Origin: Muribaculaceae bacterium Isolate-036 (Harlan)
GTDB taxonomy: Bacteria > Bacteroidota > Bacteroidia > Bacteroidales > Muribaculaceae
Assembly (NCBI GenBank): GCA_003833075.1
Contig: RIAY01000005.1
Coordinates: 62,001 to 126,000, forward strand
Direction of reading: 5' to 3'
DNA length: 64,000 nucleotides
The notes beneath the pieces are model-generated. The model ran no database searches. It was given only the letters and a program-made list of their open reading frames with translations, and was not told the DNA's origin. Shown here piece after piece: positions 16,475 to 25,232 of this stretch (position 1 is its first letter; every line of letters starts with the position of its first letter). The position numbers and the translations under genes were made by a program.

Positions 16475-17368
16475 ATGAATAAGAAAAGAATAGCGATAGT
16501 AGGATATGGCAACATTGGCCGTTACTCGCTTGAGGCAATAGAGACAGCTCCCGATTTCGAGATTGCGGGCATAGTTCGCCGTAATCCGGCTGACAGAGAA
16601 GATATACCGGCAGAGATTCCGGTTGTAGGATCAATCAAAGAACTGCAGAACGTGGACGTGGCGATTCTTGCAACTCCGACACGCAGTGTTGAAGAGCATG
16701 CAAAGGAGATTCTTGCCATGGGTATCAATACGGTGGATTCATTCGACATCCACGGTCAGATTCCCGAACTGCGCAAGCGTCTTGATGAAGCCTCGAAGGC
16801 TGGAAACGCAGTCAGCGTGCTGTCGGCAGGATGGGATCCGGGAAGCGATTCCGTGGTGCGTGCATTGCTTGAGGCTATTGCTCCCAAGGGGATCACATAT
16901 ACGAATTTCGGTCCCGGAATGAGTATGGGACATACTGTGGCTGTAAAATCAAAAGAGGGAGTGAAAGACGCACTTTCCATGACAATACCGTTGGGAACAG
17001 GCATACACCGCCGCATGGTATATGTAGAGCTTCTTCCCGGCTATGAGCTTGCTGTTGTGGCAAAGAGTATCAAGGAAGATCCCTATTTCGCATCAGACGA
17101 GACACATGTCATTGCCGTGGAGAGCGTTGATGCGCTCAAGGATGTCGGTCATGGTGTGAATATGGTGCGCAAGGGAGTGTCGGGAAAGACACACAGCCAG
17201 CGTTTCGAATTCGACATGGCGATAAACAACCCGGCACTCACAGCCCAGATACTTGTGGCTTGTGCACGTGCCTCGTTCCGTCTGTCGCCAGGTTGCTACA
17301 CAATGATAGAGATTCCGGTTATCGACCTTCTGCCTGGTGAGCGTGACCAATGGATCAAGCTTGTCTGA
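16475..17368 (+). CDS. ddh: meso-Diaminopimelate dehydrogenase
   Basis: A 297-aa NADPH-dependent D-dehydrogenase that converts tetrahydrodipicolinate and ammonia directly to meso-diaminopimelate. The N-terminal Rossmann motif is VGYGNIGRYSLEAI, followed by LATPTRSVEEHA, VDSFDIHGQIP, and the substrate-domain motifs SAGWDPGSDSVVRA and FGPGMSMGHTVAVK. Length equals the family norm. With dapA at 38 kb this marks the one-step dehydrogenase branch of lysine and cell-wall precursor synthesis. A strong bidirectional terminator follows at 17391. Confidence 0.95.
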   Translation: MNKKRIAIVGYGNIGRYSLEAIETAPDFEIAGIVRRNPADREDIPAEIPVVGSIKELQNVDVAILATPTRSVEEHAKEILAMGINTVDSFDIHGQIPELRKRLDEASKAGNAVSVLSAGWDPGSDSVVRALLEAIAPKGITYTNFGPGMSMGHTVAVKSKEGVKDALSMTIPLGTGIHRRMVYVELLPGYELAVVAKSIKEDPYFASDETHVIAVESVDALKDVGHGVNMVRKGVSGKTHSQRFEFDMAINNPALTAQILVACARASFRLSPGCYTMIEIPVIDLLPGERDQWIKLV

Positions 17369-17390
17369 TACAGAAAACAGACTAAGACAT

Positions 17391-17432
17391 AAAAAGGCGT
17401 CACTTGTTACATAACAAGTGACGCCTTTTTTT
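17391..17432. terminator. Bidirectional terminator between convergent ddh and ettA
   Basis: AAAAAGGCGTCACTTGTTA pairs perfectly with TAACAAGTGACGCCTTTTT around a 2-nt centre (CA), with A and T runs on either side so that it works in both directions. Confidence 0.9.
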
Positions 17433-17453
17433 CTCTGGGGTTTCACACCACTG

Positions 17454-19142
17454 TCATTTTGTGAGTTTGCGGTATCTTATGCGGTGCGGGGTGTCGATGC
17501 CGCCGTCACGCTTCTTCTTGAACTCCTCATATTCTGAGTATGATCCTTCGAAATAAGTGACCTGACTGTCTCCTTCAAATGCAAGGATATGTGTGGCGAT
17601 ACGGTCCAGGAACCAACGGTCGTGGCTCACTACGACAGCACAGCCTGCAAAGTTCTCAAGACCTTCCTCAAGCGCGCGGAGTGTGTTGACGTCAATATCA
17701 TTGGTCGGCTCGTCGAGAAGCAGAACATTTCCTTCCTCTTTAAGTGCCATTGCAAGGTGGAGACGGTTGCGCTCACCGCCGGAAAGAACACCGATTTTCT
17801 TTTCTTGATCAGCACCGGTGAAATTGAATTTGCTCAGGTAAGCGCGGGCGTTCATGTCTCTGCCACCCATACGGAACGACTCCACTCCCTGAGAAATAAC
17901 CTCGTATACGCTCTTTTCGGGAGATAGATCCTTGTGGTTCTGATCAACATACGCGATCTTTACGGTCTCACCAACTTCAAACTCACCTGCATCCTGACGT
18001 TCCTGCCCCATTATCAGACGGAAGAGTGTAGTCTTTCCTGCTCCGTTAGGTCCTATCACTCCGACAATACCGTTAGGAGGCAACATAAAGTTGAGGTCGG
18101 TAAACAATGCCTTGTCATCATACGCCTTGGCAAGATGTTTGGCTTCGATCACCTTGTTGCCGAGACGCGGACCGTTGGGAATATAGATTTCAAGTTTCTC
18201 CTCGCGTTCTTTCTGGTCTTCGTTCATCAGCCGGTCATAGCTTGACAGACGAGCCTTTCCTTTTGCCTGGCGCGCCTTGGGAGCCATACGTACCCATTCA
18301 AGCTCGCGTTCCAGAGTCTTGCGGCGTTTGCTTGCCTGTTTCTCTTCCTGAGCCATGCGTTGTGTCTTTTGGTCGAGCCATGAAGAATAGTTTCCTTTCC
18401 ATGGTATACCTTCGCCTCTGTCAAGTTCAAGAATCCATCCTGCCACATGGTCAAGGAAATAACGGTCGTGTGTCACGGCTATGACTGTGCCCGGATATTG
18501 CTGAAGATGTTGCTCAAGCCAGTCAATCGATTCTGCATCAAGGTGGTTGGTAGGCTCGTCGAGAAGCAGGATATCGGGTTGCTGGAGCAGCAGACGGCAG
18601 AGAGCCACACGGCGTTTCTCACCACCGGAAAGCACAGCGATTTTTTTGTCATCCGGCGGACAACGGAGAGCATCCATGGCGCGTTCGAGCTTATTGTCGA
18701 TGTTCCAGGCATCGGTAGCATCCAACTTGTCCTGAATCTCTGCCTGACGTGCAATGAGCTTATCCATAGCGTCCGGGTCTTCAAGCACAGCTGGGTCTGC
18801 GAAAGCGTTGTTAACCTCATCGTATTCCTTAAGAAGATCCATTATGGACTGAACACCTTCCTGCACAACCTCTTTAACTGTTTTCTCCGGATCAAGTTTC
18901 GGTTCCTGCTCAAGATATCCCACACTGTAGCCGGGAGAGAAAACAACGTTTCCCTGGTAGCTCTTGTCTAACCCGGCGATTATTTTGAGCAGGGTAGACT
19001 TTCCGGAACCGTTAAGACCGATAATGCCTATTTTTGCTCCGTAGAAGAAAGAGAGATATATGTTTTTTAGAATCTGTCGTTGCGGAGGGATAATCTTACT
19101 GACTCCCACCATTGAGAAAATAATTTTTTTGTCGTCAGCCAT
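17454..19142 (-). CDS. ettA: Energy-dependent translational throttle protein EttA (ABC-F)
   Basis: A 562-aa ABC-F ATPase with two nucleotide-binding domains and no membrane segments. NBD1 has Walker A GLNGSGKST, signature LSGGEKRRVALCRLLLQ and Walker B ILLLDEPTNHLD; NBD2 has GPNGAGKTT, LSGGERNRLHLAMAL and LLLDEPTNDID. The arm region PWKGNYSSWLDQK and the conserved linker (MAQEEKQASKRRKTLERELEW) are EttA-like. EttA binds the ribosomal E site and gates entry into elongation according to ADP/ATP ratio. The ATG lies 64 bp after the def stop in the same direction. Confidence 0.93.
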   Translation of the reverse strand: MADDKKIIFSMVGVSKIIPPQRQILKNIYLSFFYGAKIGIIGLNGSGKSTLLKIIAGLDKSYQGNVVFSPGYSVGYLEQEPKLDPEKTVKEVVQEGVQSIMDLLKEYDEVNNAFADPAVLEDPDAMDKLIARQAEIQDKLDATDAWNIDNKLERAMDALRCPPDDKKIAVLSGGEKRRVALCRLLLQQPDILLLDEPTNHLDAESIDWLEQHLQQYPGTVIAVTHDRYFLDHVAGWILELDRGEGIPWKGNYSSWLDQKTQRMAQEEKQASKRRKTLERELEWVRMAPKARQAKGKARLSSYDRLMNEDQKEREEKLEIYIPNGPRLGNKVIEAKHLAKAYDDKALFTDLNFMLPPNGIVGVIGPNGAGKTTLFRLIMGQERQDAGEFEVGETVKIAYVDQNHKDLSPEKSVYEVISQGVESFRMGGRDMNARAYLSKFNFTGADQEKKIGVLSGGERNRLHLAMALKEEGNVLLLDEPTNDIDVNTLRALEEGLENFAGCAVVVSHDRWFLDRIATHILAFEGDSQVTYFEGSYSEYEEFKKKRDGGIDTPHRIRYRKLTK

Positions 19143-19206
19143 GTTCTTTTTCGTTATTTGGAAGTTTGAATCATAAGAGAGAGTAGAAATAGTGAATCAG
19201 ACAGTC

Positions 19207-19770
19207 TCAGCGAGTTTTTGCCGAAACCGTGCGATAGTCGCATTTCACCTTTCCCCTGGAGAGGTTATTGAGTTTATTGCGTACCATCTGTTTGCGTATA
19301 GGGGAGATACGGTCGGTATATACAGTGCCGAGTAGATGGTCGAACTCATGCTGGATTATACGGGAGAGGAATCCGGTGAATTCCTTTTCATGCTCGACGA
19401 AATTCTCGTCAAGCCAATTGAGACGCACATGTTCTGTTCTCTTCACGTTCTCGGACATTCCCGGCAACGAGAGGCAACCTTCGTTGCGTCCCACAGGCTC
19501 CATGTCCTCGATCACCTCAAGTTCGGGGTTGATCAGACACATCTTGGAATCTTTGCATTCAGGAAATTCATCGCCAAGCACGCTACCGTCAATTACAATC
19601 AGACTGATTGATTTGCCAATCTGAGGAGCGGCGAGTCCTACACCTTCAGTGAAATACATAGTTTCCCACATATCCCTGATCAGTTTGTCAAGACCGGGAT
19701 AATCCTTTCCTATATCTTCCGTCTCCTTGCGGAGCACCGGATGTCCATATAAATATACAGGTAATACCAT
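19207..19770 (-). CDS. def: Peptide deformylase
   Basis: A 187-aa metalloenzyme that removes the formyl group from nascent proteins. Motif 1 GVGLAAPQIG (residues 43-52), motif 2 EGCLSLPG with the metal-binding Cys (about 97-104) and motif 3 QHEFDHLLG with HExxH (140-148) are all present. The open frame extends upstream to 20175 antisense-free but overlapping ruvX; the ATG at 19770 (MVLPVYLYGHPVLR) is the usual family start. It lies 32 bp downstream of ruvX. Confidence 0.95.
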   Translation of the reverse strand: MVLPVYLYGHPVLRKETEDIGKDYPGLDKLIRDMWETMYFTEGVGLAAPQIGKSISLIVIDGSVLGDEFPECKDSKMCLINPELEVIEDMEPVGRNEGCLSLPGMSENVKRTEHVRLNWLDENFVEHEKEFTGFLSRIIQHEFDHLLGTVYTDRISPIRKQMVRNKLNNLSRGKVKCDYRTVSAKTR

Positions 19771-19802
19771 CTTTAATATTTTATTGCAAAAATAGTGAAA
19801 AA

Positions 19803-20213
19803 TCAGCGGTTTTGCAAGTATTCGGTGAGTATGAGCACCGCCGACATCTCGTCTGCTCTCCCTTTCTCTCTCCGCTGGCTTTTGCTGAAACCGGCGGCAA
19901 GCATCTCCCTGTGAGCGATTACCGAAGTAAACCTCTCGTCGCGGCGTATCACTCTCATTTCCGGCATCTCGCGTGACAGACGCTTCAGGAATGGCTCGAT
20001 ATATCGTGCGGATTCCGAAGGCGAGCCGTCCATCTGACGCGGTTCGCCGACTATTATCATCTCTACGTTTTCCTGGGAACAATAATCTTTGATGAAATCC
20101 ATCAGATTGTGGGTAGGGACAGTAGGAAGACCGTTGGCAATAATCTGGAGCGGATCTGTTACAGCCACACCGCAACGTTTTCTGCCATAGTCTATAGCAA
20201 TGATTCTTGACAT
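19803..20213 (-). CDS. ruvX: Holliday junction resolvase-like protein RuvX/YqgF
   Basis: A 136-aa RNase H-fold protein. N-terminal IIAIDYGRKRCGVAVTD carries the first acidic residue (DYG), EMIIVGEPRQMDGSPSE the central motif, RRDERFTSVIAHREM the conserved D-E-R-x-T, and ADEMSAVLILTEYL the last acidic residues. YqgF acts in 16S pre-rRNA 5'-end processing. Upstream of the start are two tandem 18-bp repeats (20218-20253). It probably starts the ruvX-def-ettA transcript. Confidence 0.92.
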   Translation of the reverse strand: MSRIIAIDYGRKRCGVAVTDPLQIIANGLPTVPTHNLMDFIKDYCSQENVEMIIVGEPRQMDGSPSESARYIEPFLKRLSREMPEMRVIRRDERFTSVIAHREMLAAGFSKSQRREKGRADEMSAVLILTEYLQNR

Positions 20214-20217
20214 AAAC

Positions 20218-20253
20218 AGCTTCTTGATTGTTTTAAGCTTCCTGATTGTTTTA
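20218..20253. repeat. Two tandem 18-bp direct repeats before ruvX
   Basis: AGCTTCTTGATTGTTTTA (20218-20235) is followed at once by AGCTTCCTGATTGTTTTA (20236-20253), 17 of 18 identical. On the minus strand they end 4 nt before the ruvX ATG, so they fall in the leader or start region. Confidence 0.7.
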
Positions 20254-20264
20254 AAAGTAAAGTT

Positions 20265-20315
20265 ACAAAAAAATCTCCAATAACAGAGACTTTGCTGTCC
20301 CGGTTATCGGAGATT
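20265..20315 (-). terminator. Terminator after the 6-pyruvoyl-tetrahydropterin synthase-like gene
   Basis: AATCTCC-A-ATAAC (20272-20284) pairs with GTTAT-C-GGAGATT (20303-20315), one mismatch; read on the minus strand the stem is followed by seven T. Confidence 0.8.
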
Positions 20316-20345
20316 CTTCTCTTTTATATCGACTTCAGGATTTCC

Positions 20346-20912
20346 CTATGGCTTGTGGTATCCGCATTTGGGGCATACCCCTTCTTCGGTCAGTGCGATT
20401 CCGCACAGAGGACACCGCTCAATATTCGTTGAAGGATTGTATTCCTGAGAGGCGGCATTGTCACCGCTGGTGAAAGTTATCTTGCAGATGCGCAATTTGT
20501 CTTTCAGCAGGTTGTAAACTATTTTTATCATACCCTCTACAGTCATAGTCTCTTTGGTAACCACAATTCTCGCGTCAGGATATGCAGTGGCGAGTTCGGT
20601 TTCGAAAGCCGGTCCTTTCAGCAGATTCTGGGGGTGTCCGTTGAGAATTCCTTGCTGTTCGTATACTCCGAGTATTGCGGGAAGTATCGGGTCATCTTCT
20701 CTTAAAACAAGAGCGTGGTCGAAATTTTTCAACACATCCCATGCAGTCTTTTTTATCTCGTTACACGGAAAAACCATATTGACACCCTCATTAATTGAGT
20801 CTTCTACTTCAATGGTAAGAGTTCCGGTGTGTCCGTGGAGATACTGCGCCTCGCCTTTGAAACCATAAAAACGGTGGGCGTACTGTAATGTGAATGATGT
20901 GATGCTTTTCAT
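20346..20912 (-). CDS. 6-pyruvoyl-tetrahydropterin synthase/QueD-like protein with C-terminal zinc ribbon
   Basis: A 188-aa protein. The T-fold domain has the zinc-ligand pattern of PTPS/QueD: FTLQYAHRF with the first His and YLHGHTGTL with two more; FDHALVL and VTKETMTVEGM supply other active-site residues. The last 30 residues add a zinc ribbon with CPLCG and CPKCGY, which standard QueD lacks. It may act in queuosine or a related pterin pathway, but no other queuosine gene is nearby. The ATG at 20912 is preferred; the upstream extension to 21035 has no domain. A terminator follows at 20265-20315. Confidence 0.8.
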   Translation of the reverse strand: MKSITSFTLQYAHRFYGFKGEAQYLHGHTGTLTIEVEDSINEGVNMVFPCNEIKKTAWDVLKNFDHALVLREDDPILPAILGVYEQQGILNGHPQNLLKGPAFETELATAYPDARIVVTKETMTVEGMIKIVYNLLKDKLRICKITFTSGDNAASQEYNPSTNIERCPLCGIALTEEGVCPKCGYHKP

Positions 20913-21213
20913 AGCAGGTAACTGTTTTTTAGTTATACTTGAGTTATAAATGTAAGAAACTGTAGTCAATATGACTTTAGTTTCTAAGACAGTTTGCCGA
21001 TTTGCTTGAATTCTGTTTTTTGTCTTTATCGGCAAAGGATTCTTTTATTTCAACAAGGCATATATAGTTCAGGTTCGGAATTAAAAGTTAACAAATCAAA
21101 AAACGCACCGTAAGCTGTCAGATCCGATATTTTAGAATTAATGATTAGTCATAAAGAGCGCAGTATTTTGTCAATGCACTTTTTTACTCTGCACCGGGAT
21201 GGACTATAGGTTT
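20913..21213. other. Intergenic region without a gene between two minus-strand units
   Basis: About 300 bp with no supported ORF. One long-loop inverted repeat, TTGCCGAT (20994-21001) and ATCGGCAA (near 21029-21036), lies upstream of the QueD-like gene. I find no match to the -33/-7 consensus and no recognisable riboswitch. Confidence 0.4.
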
Positions 21214-21256
21214 AAAAAAGAAGAGAGGGCGAAGAAATATGACTCCGTCCTCTCTT
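21214..21256 (-). terminator. Terminator after the reverse rubrerythrin gene
   Basis: AAGAGAGG (21221-21228) pairs with CCTCTCTT (21249-21256), with inner CG pairing; six A at 21214-21219 give a T tract on the minus strand. Confidence 0.75.
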
Positions 21257-21276
21257 GAATTGTCTTGAATAGATGA

Positions 21277-21828
21277 TTATTTGCCGAAATAGCGGTCGTA
21301 AAGACCTTTGAAGCCGCGACCGTGGCGGGCTTCGTCTTTTGCCATTTCATGAACGGTGTCATGGATGGCATCGAGGTTCTGGGCTTTTGCATTCTTGGCA
21401 ATGCGCATCTTGTCGGCATTGGCTCCTGCCTCAGCGTGCATTCTCTTCTCAAGGTTGGTCTTGGTGTCCCAGACCATGTCGCCGAGAAGCTCTGCAAATT
21501 TAGATGCGTGTTCTGCCTCTTCCCATGCATAGCGTTTGAAAGCCTCTGCGATTTCGGGATAACCTTCACGGTCTGCCTGACGAGACATTGCAAGATACAT
21601 GCCTACCTCTGTGCATTCACCCATGAAGTGTGTATTGAGGTCTTTTATCATTTCAGGGTCAGTACCCTTTGCAACACCGATTTCATGTTCAGTTACAAAC
21701 TGAAGAAGCTCATCGGCGTTCATCTCTTTGAATTTAGACTGTGGTGCGCCACACTGGGGGCATTTTTCGGGTGCAGTCTCACCCTCTGCTATATAACCAC
21801 AGATGGTGCAAATCCATTGTTTTGCCAT
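21277..21828 (-). CDS. Reverse rubrerythrin (N-terminal rubredoxin, C-terminal diiron domain)
   Basis: About 183 aa. The N-terminus is a rubredoxin-like iron site with Cys at 7, 10, 23 and 26 (CTIC and CPQC). The four-helix diiron domain follows, with E-x-x-H ligands in [32 protein letters not shown] and [12 protein letters not shown]. Rubredoxin before the diiron domain is the order of reverse rubrerythrins, which reduce hydrogen peroxide and oxygen in anaerobes. The ATG at 21828 (MAKQWICT) is preferred over 21837. A normal-order rubrerythrin is at 53 kb. Confidence 0.9.
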   Translation of the reverse strand: MAKQWICTICGYIAEGETAPEKCPQCGAPQSKFKEMNADELLQFVTEHEIGVAKGTDPEMIKDLNTHFMGECTEVGMYLAMSRQADREGYPEIAEAFKRYAWEEAEHASKFAELLGDMVWDTKTNLEKRMHAEAGANADKMRIAKNAKAQNLDAIHDTVHEMAKDEARHGRGFKGLYDRYFGK

Positions 21829-21957
21829 AATTGTCAATTATTTTAAAGTTAGAAAGTTTCAGAACAGTTTCTTATATTATATCAATATATTCATTCAGAC
21901 TGTTCCTATGTTATAACAACGATAAGGTGTTTTTTATTATTCGGACAATGAAAAATG

Positions 21958-21989
21958 TTTGAAAATTTTATCCGTTTTTACTAATTTTG
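21958..21989 (+). promoter_or_regulatory. Promoter of tilS
   Basis: TTTG (21958-21961), 20 bp, TAATTTTG (21982-21989). The open frame extends back through this promoter, so translation must start further downstream than the longest frame suggests. Confidence 0.75.
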
Positions 21990-21994
21990 TATTC

Positions 21995-22942
21995 GTGAAA
22001 AGAAAAATCGAGATAACATCAGTGCTTGAGGATTACGTGGCGCGGAGTCTTAGACGTGCTGGAATAAAAAAAGTCATCGCCGGGGTAAGCGGGGGTGCTG
22101 ATAGTACTGCATTGCTTCTGGCTCTTCAATCCTCAGGAGTGGAGGTTATCGCGATTCATTGCAATTTCCATCTCAGAGGAGATGAAAGCATGCGAGACCA
22201 GCATGCCGTGGAATCTTTATGCCATAGAAATGGAGTCCTTTTGAAAAAAGTGGATTTCGATGTAGAGGCATTCCGGGAGAATAAAAATATTTCAATAGAG
22301 ATGGCATGTCGGGATTTGCGGTATGACGTTTTCAGGAAAGAGTTACATGATTCCGGAGCTGACAGAATTGCCGTGGCGCATAATGCCGATGACAACGTAG
22401 AGACTCTTTTCCTTAATCTTTTCAGGGGATCCGGAGTGACGGGCCTGCGGGGCATGCTGCCTGACACAGGGGAACTTATCCGTCCGCTTCTTTGTTTCCC
22501 CCGTAAAGAGATTGAGGCCTATCTTAGCGAAAAGGGGGAGGAGTATGTAGTTGATTCCACAAATCTTGTGTCGGACTATCGGCGTAACTTTCTTAGGAAT
22601 GAGATTATTCCACTGATTGAAACGCGCTGGCCCGGTGTGAGAAAAACAATTTCCACAACCATCAAGAACCTTCAGGGGGAGGAACGTGTTTTAAAATGGG
22701 TTCAGGACGAATTGATAGCAGAGGCGGATTTTCTGTCAATGCAATCCATATTCGATGCGCCCGACCGATTCTGGCTGATTTACCGCTTTGCCTCGGCACA
22801 CGGAGCCACGCGAGATATCGCGCTTGAAATTTTTGATGTGTTCGAGAAAAAGGGCGGACAGCAGACAATTGTAGGCAAAAGTTGGAAATCCGGACAAGGT
22901 AGACTGGTTTTCAGCATGAAAGGGTTGAATTACATGGCTTGA
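21995..22942 (+). CDS. tilS: tRNA(Ile)-lysidine synthase TilS
   Basis: About 315 aa. The PP-loop ATP pyrophosphatase motif is GVSGGADSTALL; further family motifs are HCNFHLRGDES, VAHNADDNVETLFLNLFRGSG and the RNFLRNEIIPL segment. TilS converts C34 of tRNA(Ile2) to lysidine, changing its decoding from AUG to AUA. The start is uncertain: GTG at 21995 is the first start codon at or after the transcription start predicted from the promoter at 21958-21989; the TTG at 21959 lies within that promoter. The protein lacks the full-length C-terminal TilS domain seen in some species (family usual length 320-440 aa). Confidence 0.9.
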   Translation: MKRKIEITSVLEDYVARSLRRAGIKKVIAGVSGGADSTALLLALQSSGVEVIAIHCNFHLRGDESMRDQHAVESLCHRNGVLLKKVDFDVEAFRENKNISIEMACRDLRYDVFRKELHDSGADRIAVAHNADDNVETLFLNLFRGSGVTGLRGMLPDTGELIRPLLCFPRKEIEAYLSEKGEEYVVDSTNLVSDYRRNFLRNEIIPLIETRWPGVRKTISTTIKNLQGEERVLKWVQDELIAEADFLSMQSIFDAPDRFWLIYRFASAHGATRDIALEIFDVFEKKGGQQTIVGKSWKSGQGRLVFSMKGLNYMA

Positions 22943-22955
22943 ATCGACATATTGA

Positions 22956-22987
22956 TTTGCATATAAAAAAATTAATTGTTAAATTTG
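22956..22987 (+). promoter_or_regulatory. Promoter of rho
   Basis: TTTG (22956-22959), 20 bp, TAAATTTG (22980-22987), only 14 bp after the tilS stop. It predicts a leader of about 205 nt before the rho ATG. Confidence 0.75.
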
Positions 22988-23200
22988 CGATGTCAAAAGA
23001 CCCCGGCTGTCGGTTAAATCCGTTTTTCAATGCTTCAGTCCGGGTATTTCCCGATAAATCCTATTAAATTTTTTACTTTCATCGTTTCATCCCCGAGTAT
23101 TTCACTGATATTCCAGATTGCGCAGTGTTGATTATAGTTTGAATAGTGGCTCATATGGATCACTCAAAGGGGTAAACGTGAAAACAGGATATAGAATCTT

Positions 23201-25216
23201 ATGTATAGTTACGAAGAACTTATGAACATGGATGAGACAAGACTCAGAGAGCTTGCGTCTTCCATGGGAATGAAAAAAACAACTTCCGCAGATCAGCAGG
23301 AATTGGCTTATTATGTCATTGACAGTGAGTCGGAGAATACTGCCAAGGAAGCTGTAGCCAAAAACGCGGCAAAATCAAAAATTGCCAAAGAGAAGACACC
23401 TAAAGAGAAAAAAACGCGTGCGAAACGTGTTTCCAAGAAAGAACCTCAGCCTGACGCCGCGCCTTCGGCAGAGAGTGTGACGGAGAATGCCGAAATTGCG
23501 AATGACACTGCTGCGGCTACAGATGCTCCCGCGCCTAAAAAGAGGGGCCGCAAACCCAAAGTGAAGGTAGAGGAGCCGTCTGAGACTGTTGAAGTTCAGG
23601 CAGAAGTCACTGTGACTGAAAGCGATAAGGAAGGCAATCGCAAAAAAGCACCGGCTGAACTGGTGCATGATACATTGCCCATGGTAATGCCTGAAACAGA
23701 ATCACCTTTATCTGCGGATATAAATGAACCTGCATCGTCAAAGAACGATCAGGAGGAATCCATAGTATCTCCGTTATCGGAAGTCAATGAAACCGAAGGT
23801 ATCGAATCTGCGCCAAATTCCGATCACAAAGTATTCATATCGCCTAAGGCAAAGGAAAAACCCTCACTTGACGCTTTTTTTTCCAATGCAAAGCGCCGCA
23901 CGTTCGTACCTCGCTCTCAGCGTGAGATACAGGAAGCGGAGAAGGCAGCGGCTGTAGCACCCATCATCATTGCTGATCCGGCTCCTGTCAAGCCTCTTTC
24001 TCCGAAGATGCAGAAGCATCTGACAAAGAAACAGCGTATGCAGCAGCGTCAGCTTGAGAAGCAGAACAATGCACGTCAGCCGGAGACGAGCTTCGACTTT
24101 GACGGCATTCTGACAACAGTAGGAGTGCTTGAAGTAATGCCCGACGGCTATGGTTTCCTTCGCTCCAGCGATTACAATTATCTGGGAAGTCCGGATGATG
24201 TGTATGTGTCTCAGCAGCAGATCAAAGATTTCGGTCTCAAGACAGGAGATGTAGTGGAGGGTGGAATCAGACCTCCGAGACAGGGTGAAAAATACTTCCC
24301 TTTGTGCAGAGTCGAGTCTATCAACGGTCTGTCACCCGAGGTGATACGCGACAGAGTACCGTTCGAGCATCTTGTGCCTCTCTTTCCTGAAGAAAAGTTC
24401 AACCTAACAGCCGGAAGGTCAGGTAATATCTCAACCCGTGTTGTCGATATGTTCGCACCAATAGGCAAAGGACAACGAGCGCTGATCGTTGCTCCTCCGA
24501 AGACGGGTAAGACGATTCTTCTAAAGGATATTGCCAATGCAATCGCTGCAAACCATCCCGACACATATATAATCATGCTTCTGATCGATGAGCGTCCTGA
24601 GGAAGTGACGGATATGGCGCGCAGTGTGAATGCGGAAGTGATAGCCTCAACATTCGACGAGCCGGCGGAACGCCACGTAAAGATTGCCGGTATCGTTCTG
24701 GAAAAGGCAAAACGTCTTGTAGAGAGCGGTCATGATGTGGTCATCATGTTGGACTCCATCACGCGTCTTGCACGCGCCTACAACACAGTGAGTCCGGCAT
24801 CGGGCAAAATACTTTCCGGTGGTGTTGATGCCAATGCGCTTCAGAAACCGAAGAGGTTCTTCGGTGCTGCCCGCAACATCGAAAACGGTGGTTCACTTAC
24901 AATCATAGCCACAGCTCTCACGGAAACTTCATCAAAAATGGATGAAGTGATTTTCGAGGAGTTCAAGGGCACCGGCAACATGGAACTTCAGCTTGACCGC
25001 AAACTTTCCAACAAACGGATCTTCCCTGCAGTCGACATCATCGCATCTTCTACCCGCCGTGATGATCTGCTGTTGAGTGCGGAAACACTCAACAGGATGT
25101 GGATTGTGCGCAATTATCTTGCCGACATGACATCTCTTGAAGCTATGGAATTCATAAAGAAGCGTATGGAGATGACACGCAACAATGAGGAATTGCTGCT
25201 TACAATAGACAAGTAA
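23201..25216 (+). CDS. rho: Transcription termination factor Rho with long disordered N-terminal insert
   Basis: A 671-aa hexameric RNA helicase, much longer than E. coli Rho (419 aa). Residues 1-45 are a Rho N-terminal (SAP-like) domain ([20 protein letters not shown]). Residues about 46-290 are low-complexity Lys, Glu, Ala, Pro, Ser and Thr, predicted disordered. The RNA-binding cold-shock-like domain follows ([20 protein letters not shown]), then the ATPase with Walker A PPKTGKT, Walker [16 protein letters not shown], and Q-/R-loop regions. Such inserts are known in Bacteroides Rho, where they drive condensate formation. Transcribed from its own promoter; the long leader may allow autogenous attenuation (inference). 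Confidence 0.95.
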   Translation: MYSYEELMNMDETRLRELASSMGMKKTTSADQQELAYYVIDSESENTAKEAVAKNAAKSKIAKEKTPKEKKTRAKRVSKKEPQPDAAPSAESVTENAEIANDTAAATDAPAPKKRGRKPKVKVEEPSETVEVQAEVTVTESDKEGNRKKAPAELVHDTLPMVMPETESPLSADINEPASSKNDQEESIVSPLSEVNETEGIESAPNSDHKVFISPKAKEKPSLDAFFSNAKRRTFVPRSQREIQEAEKAAAVAPIIIADPAPVKPLSPKMQKHLTKKQRMQQRQLEKQNNARQPETSFDFDGILTTVGVLEVMPDGYGFLRSSDYNYLGSPDDVYVSQQQIKDFGLKTGDVVEGGIRPPRQGEKYFPLCRVESINGLSPEVIRDRVPFEHLVPLFPEEKFNLTAGRSGNISTRVVDMFAPIGKGQRALIVAPPKTGKTILLKDIANAIAANHPDTYIIMLLIDERPEEVTDMARSVNAEVIASTFDEPAERHVKIAGIVLEKAKRLVESGHDVVIMLDSITRLARAYNTVSPASGKILSGGVDANALQKPKRFFGAARNIENGGSLTIIATALTETSSKMDEVIFEEFKGTGNMELQLDRKLSNKRIFPAVDIIASSTRRDDLLLSAETLNRMWIVRNYLADMTSLEAMEFIKKRMEMTRNNEELLLTIDK

Positions 25217-25232
25217 AACAAATGCCGGAAAC

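Noticed and set aside
19771-20175. N-terminal extension of the def reading frame
   Set aside because: It overlaps ruvX and is Arg/Ser-rich without structure; the known PDF start is at 19770.
21959-21994. TTG start of tilS at 21959
   Set aside because: It would lie inside the consensus promoter and before the expected transcription start.
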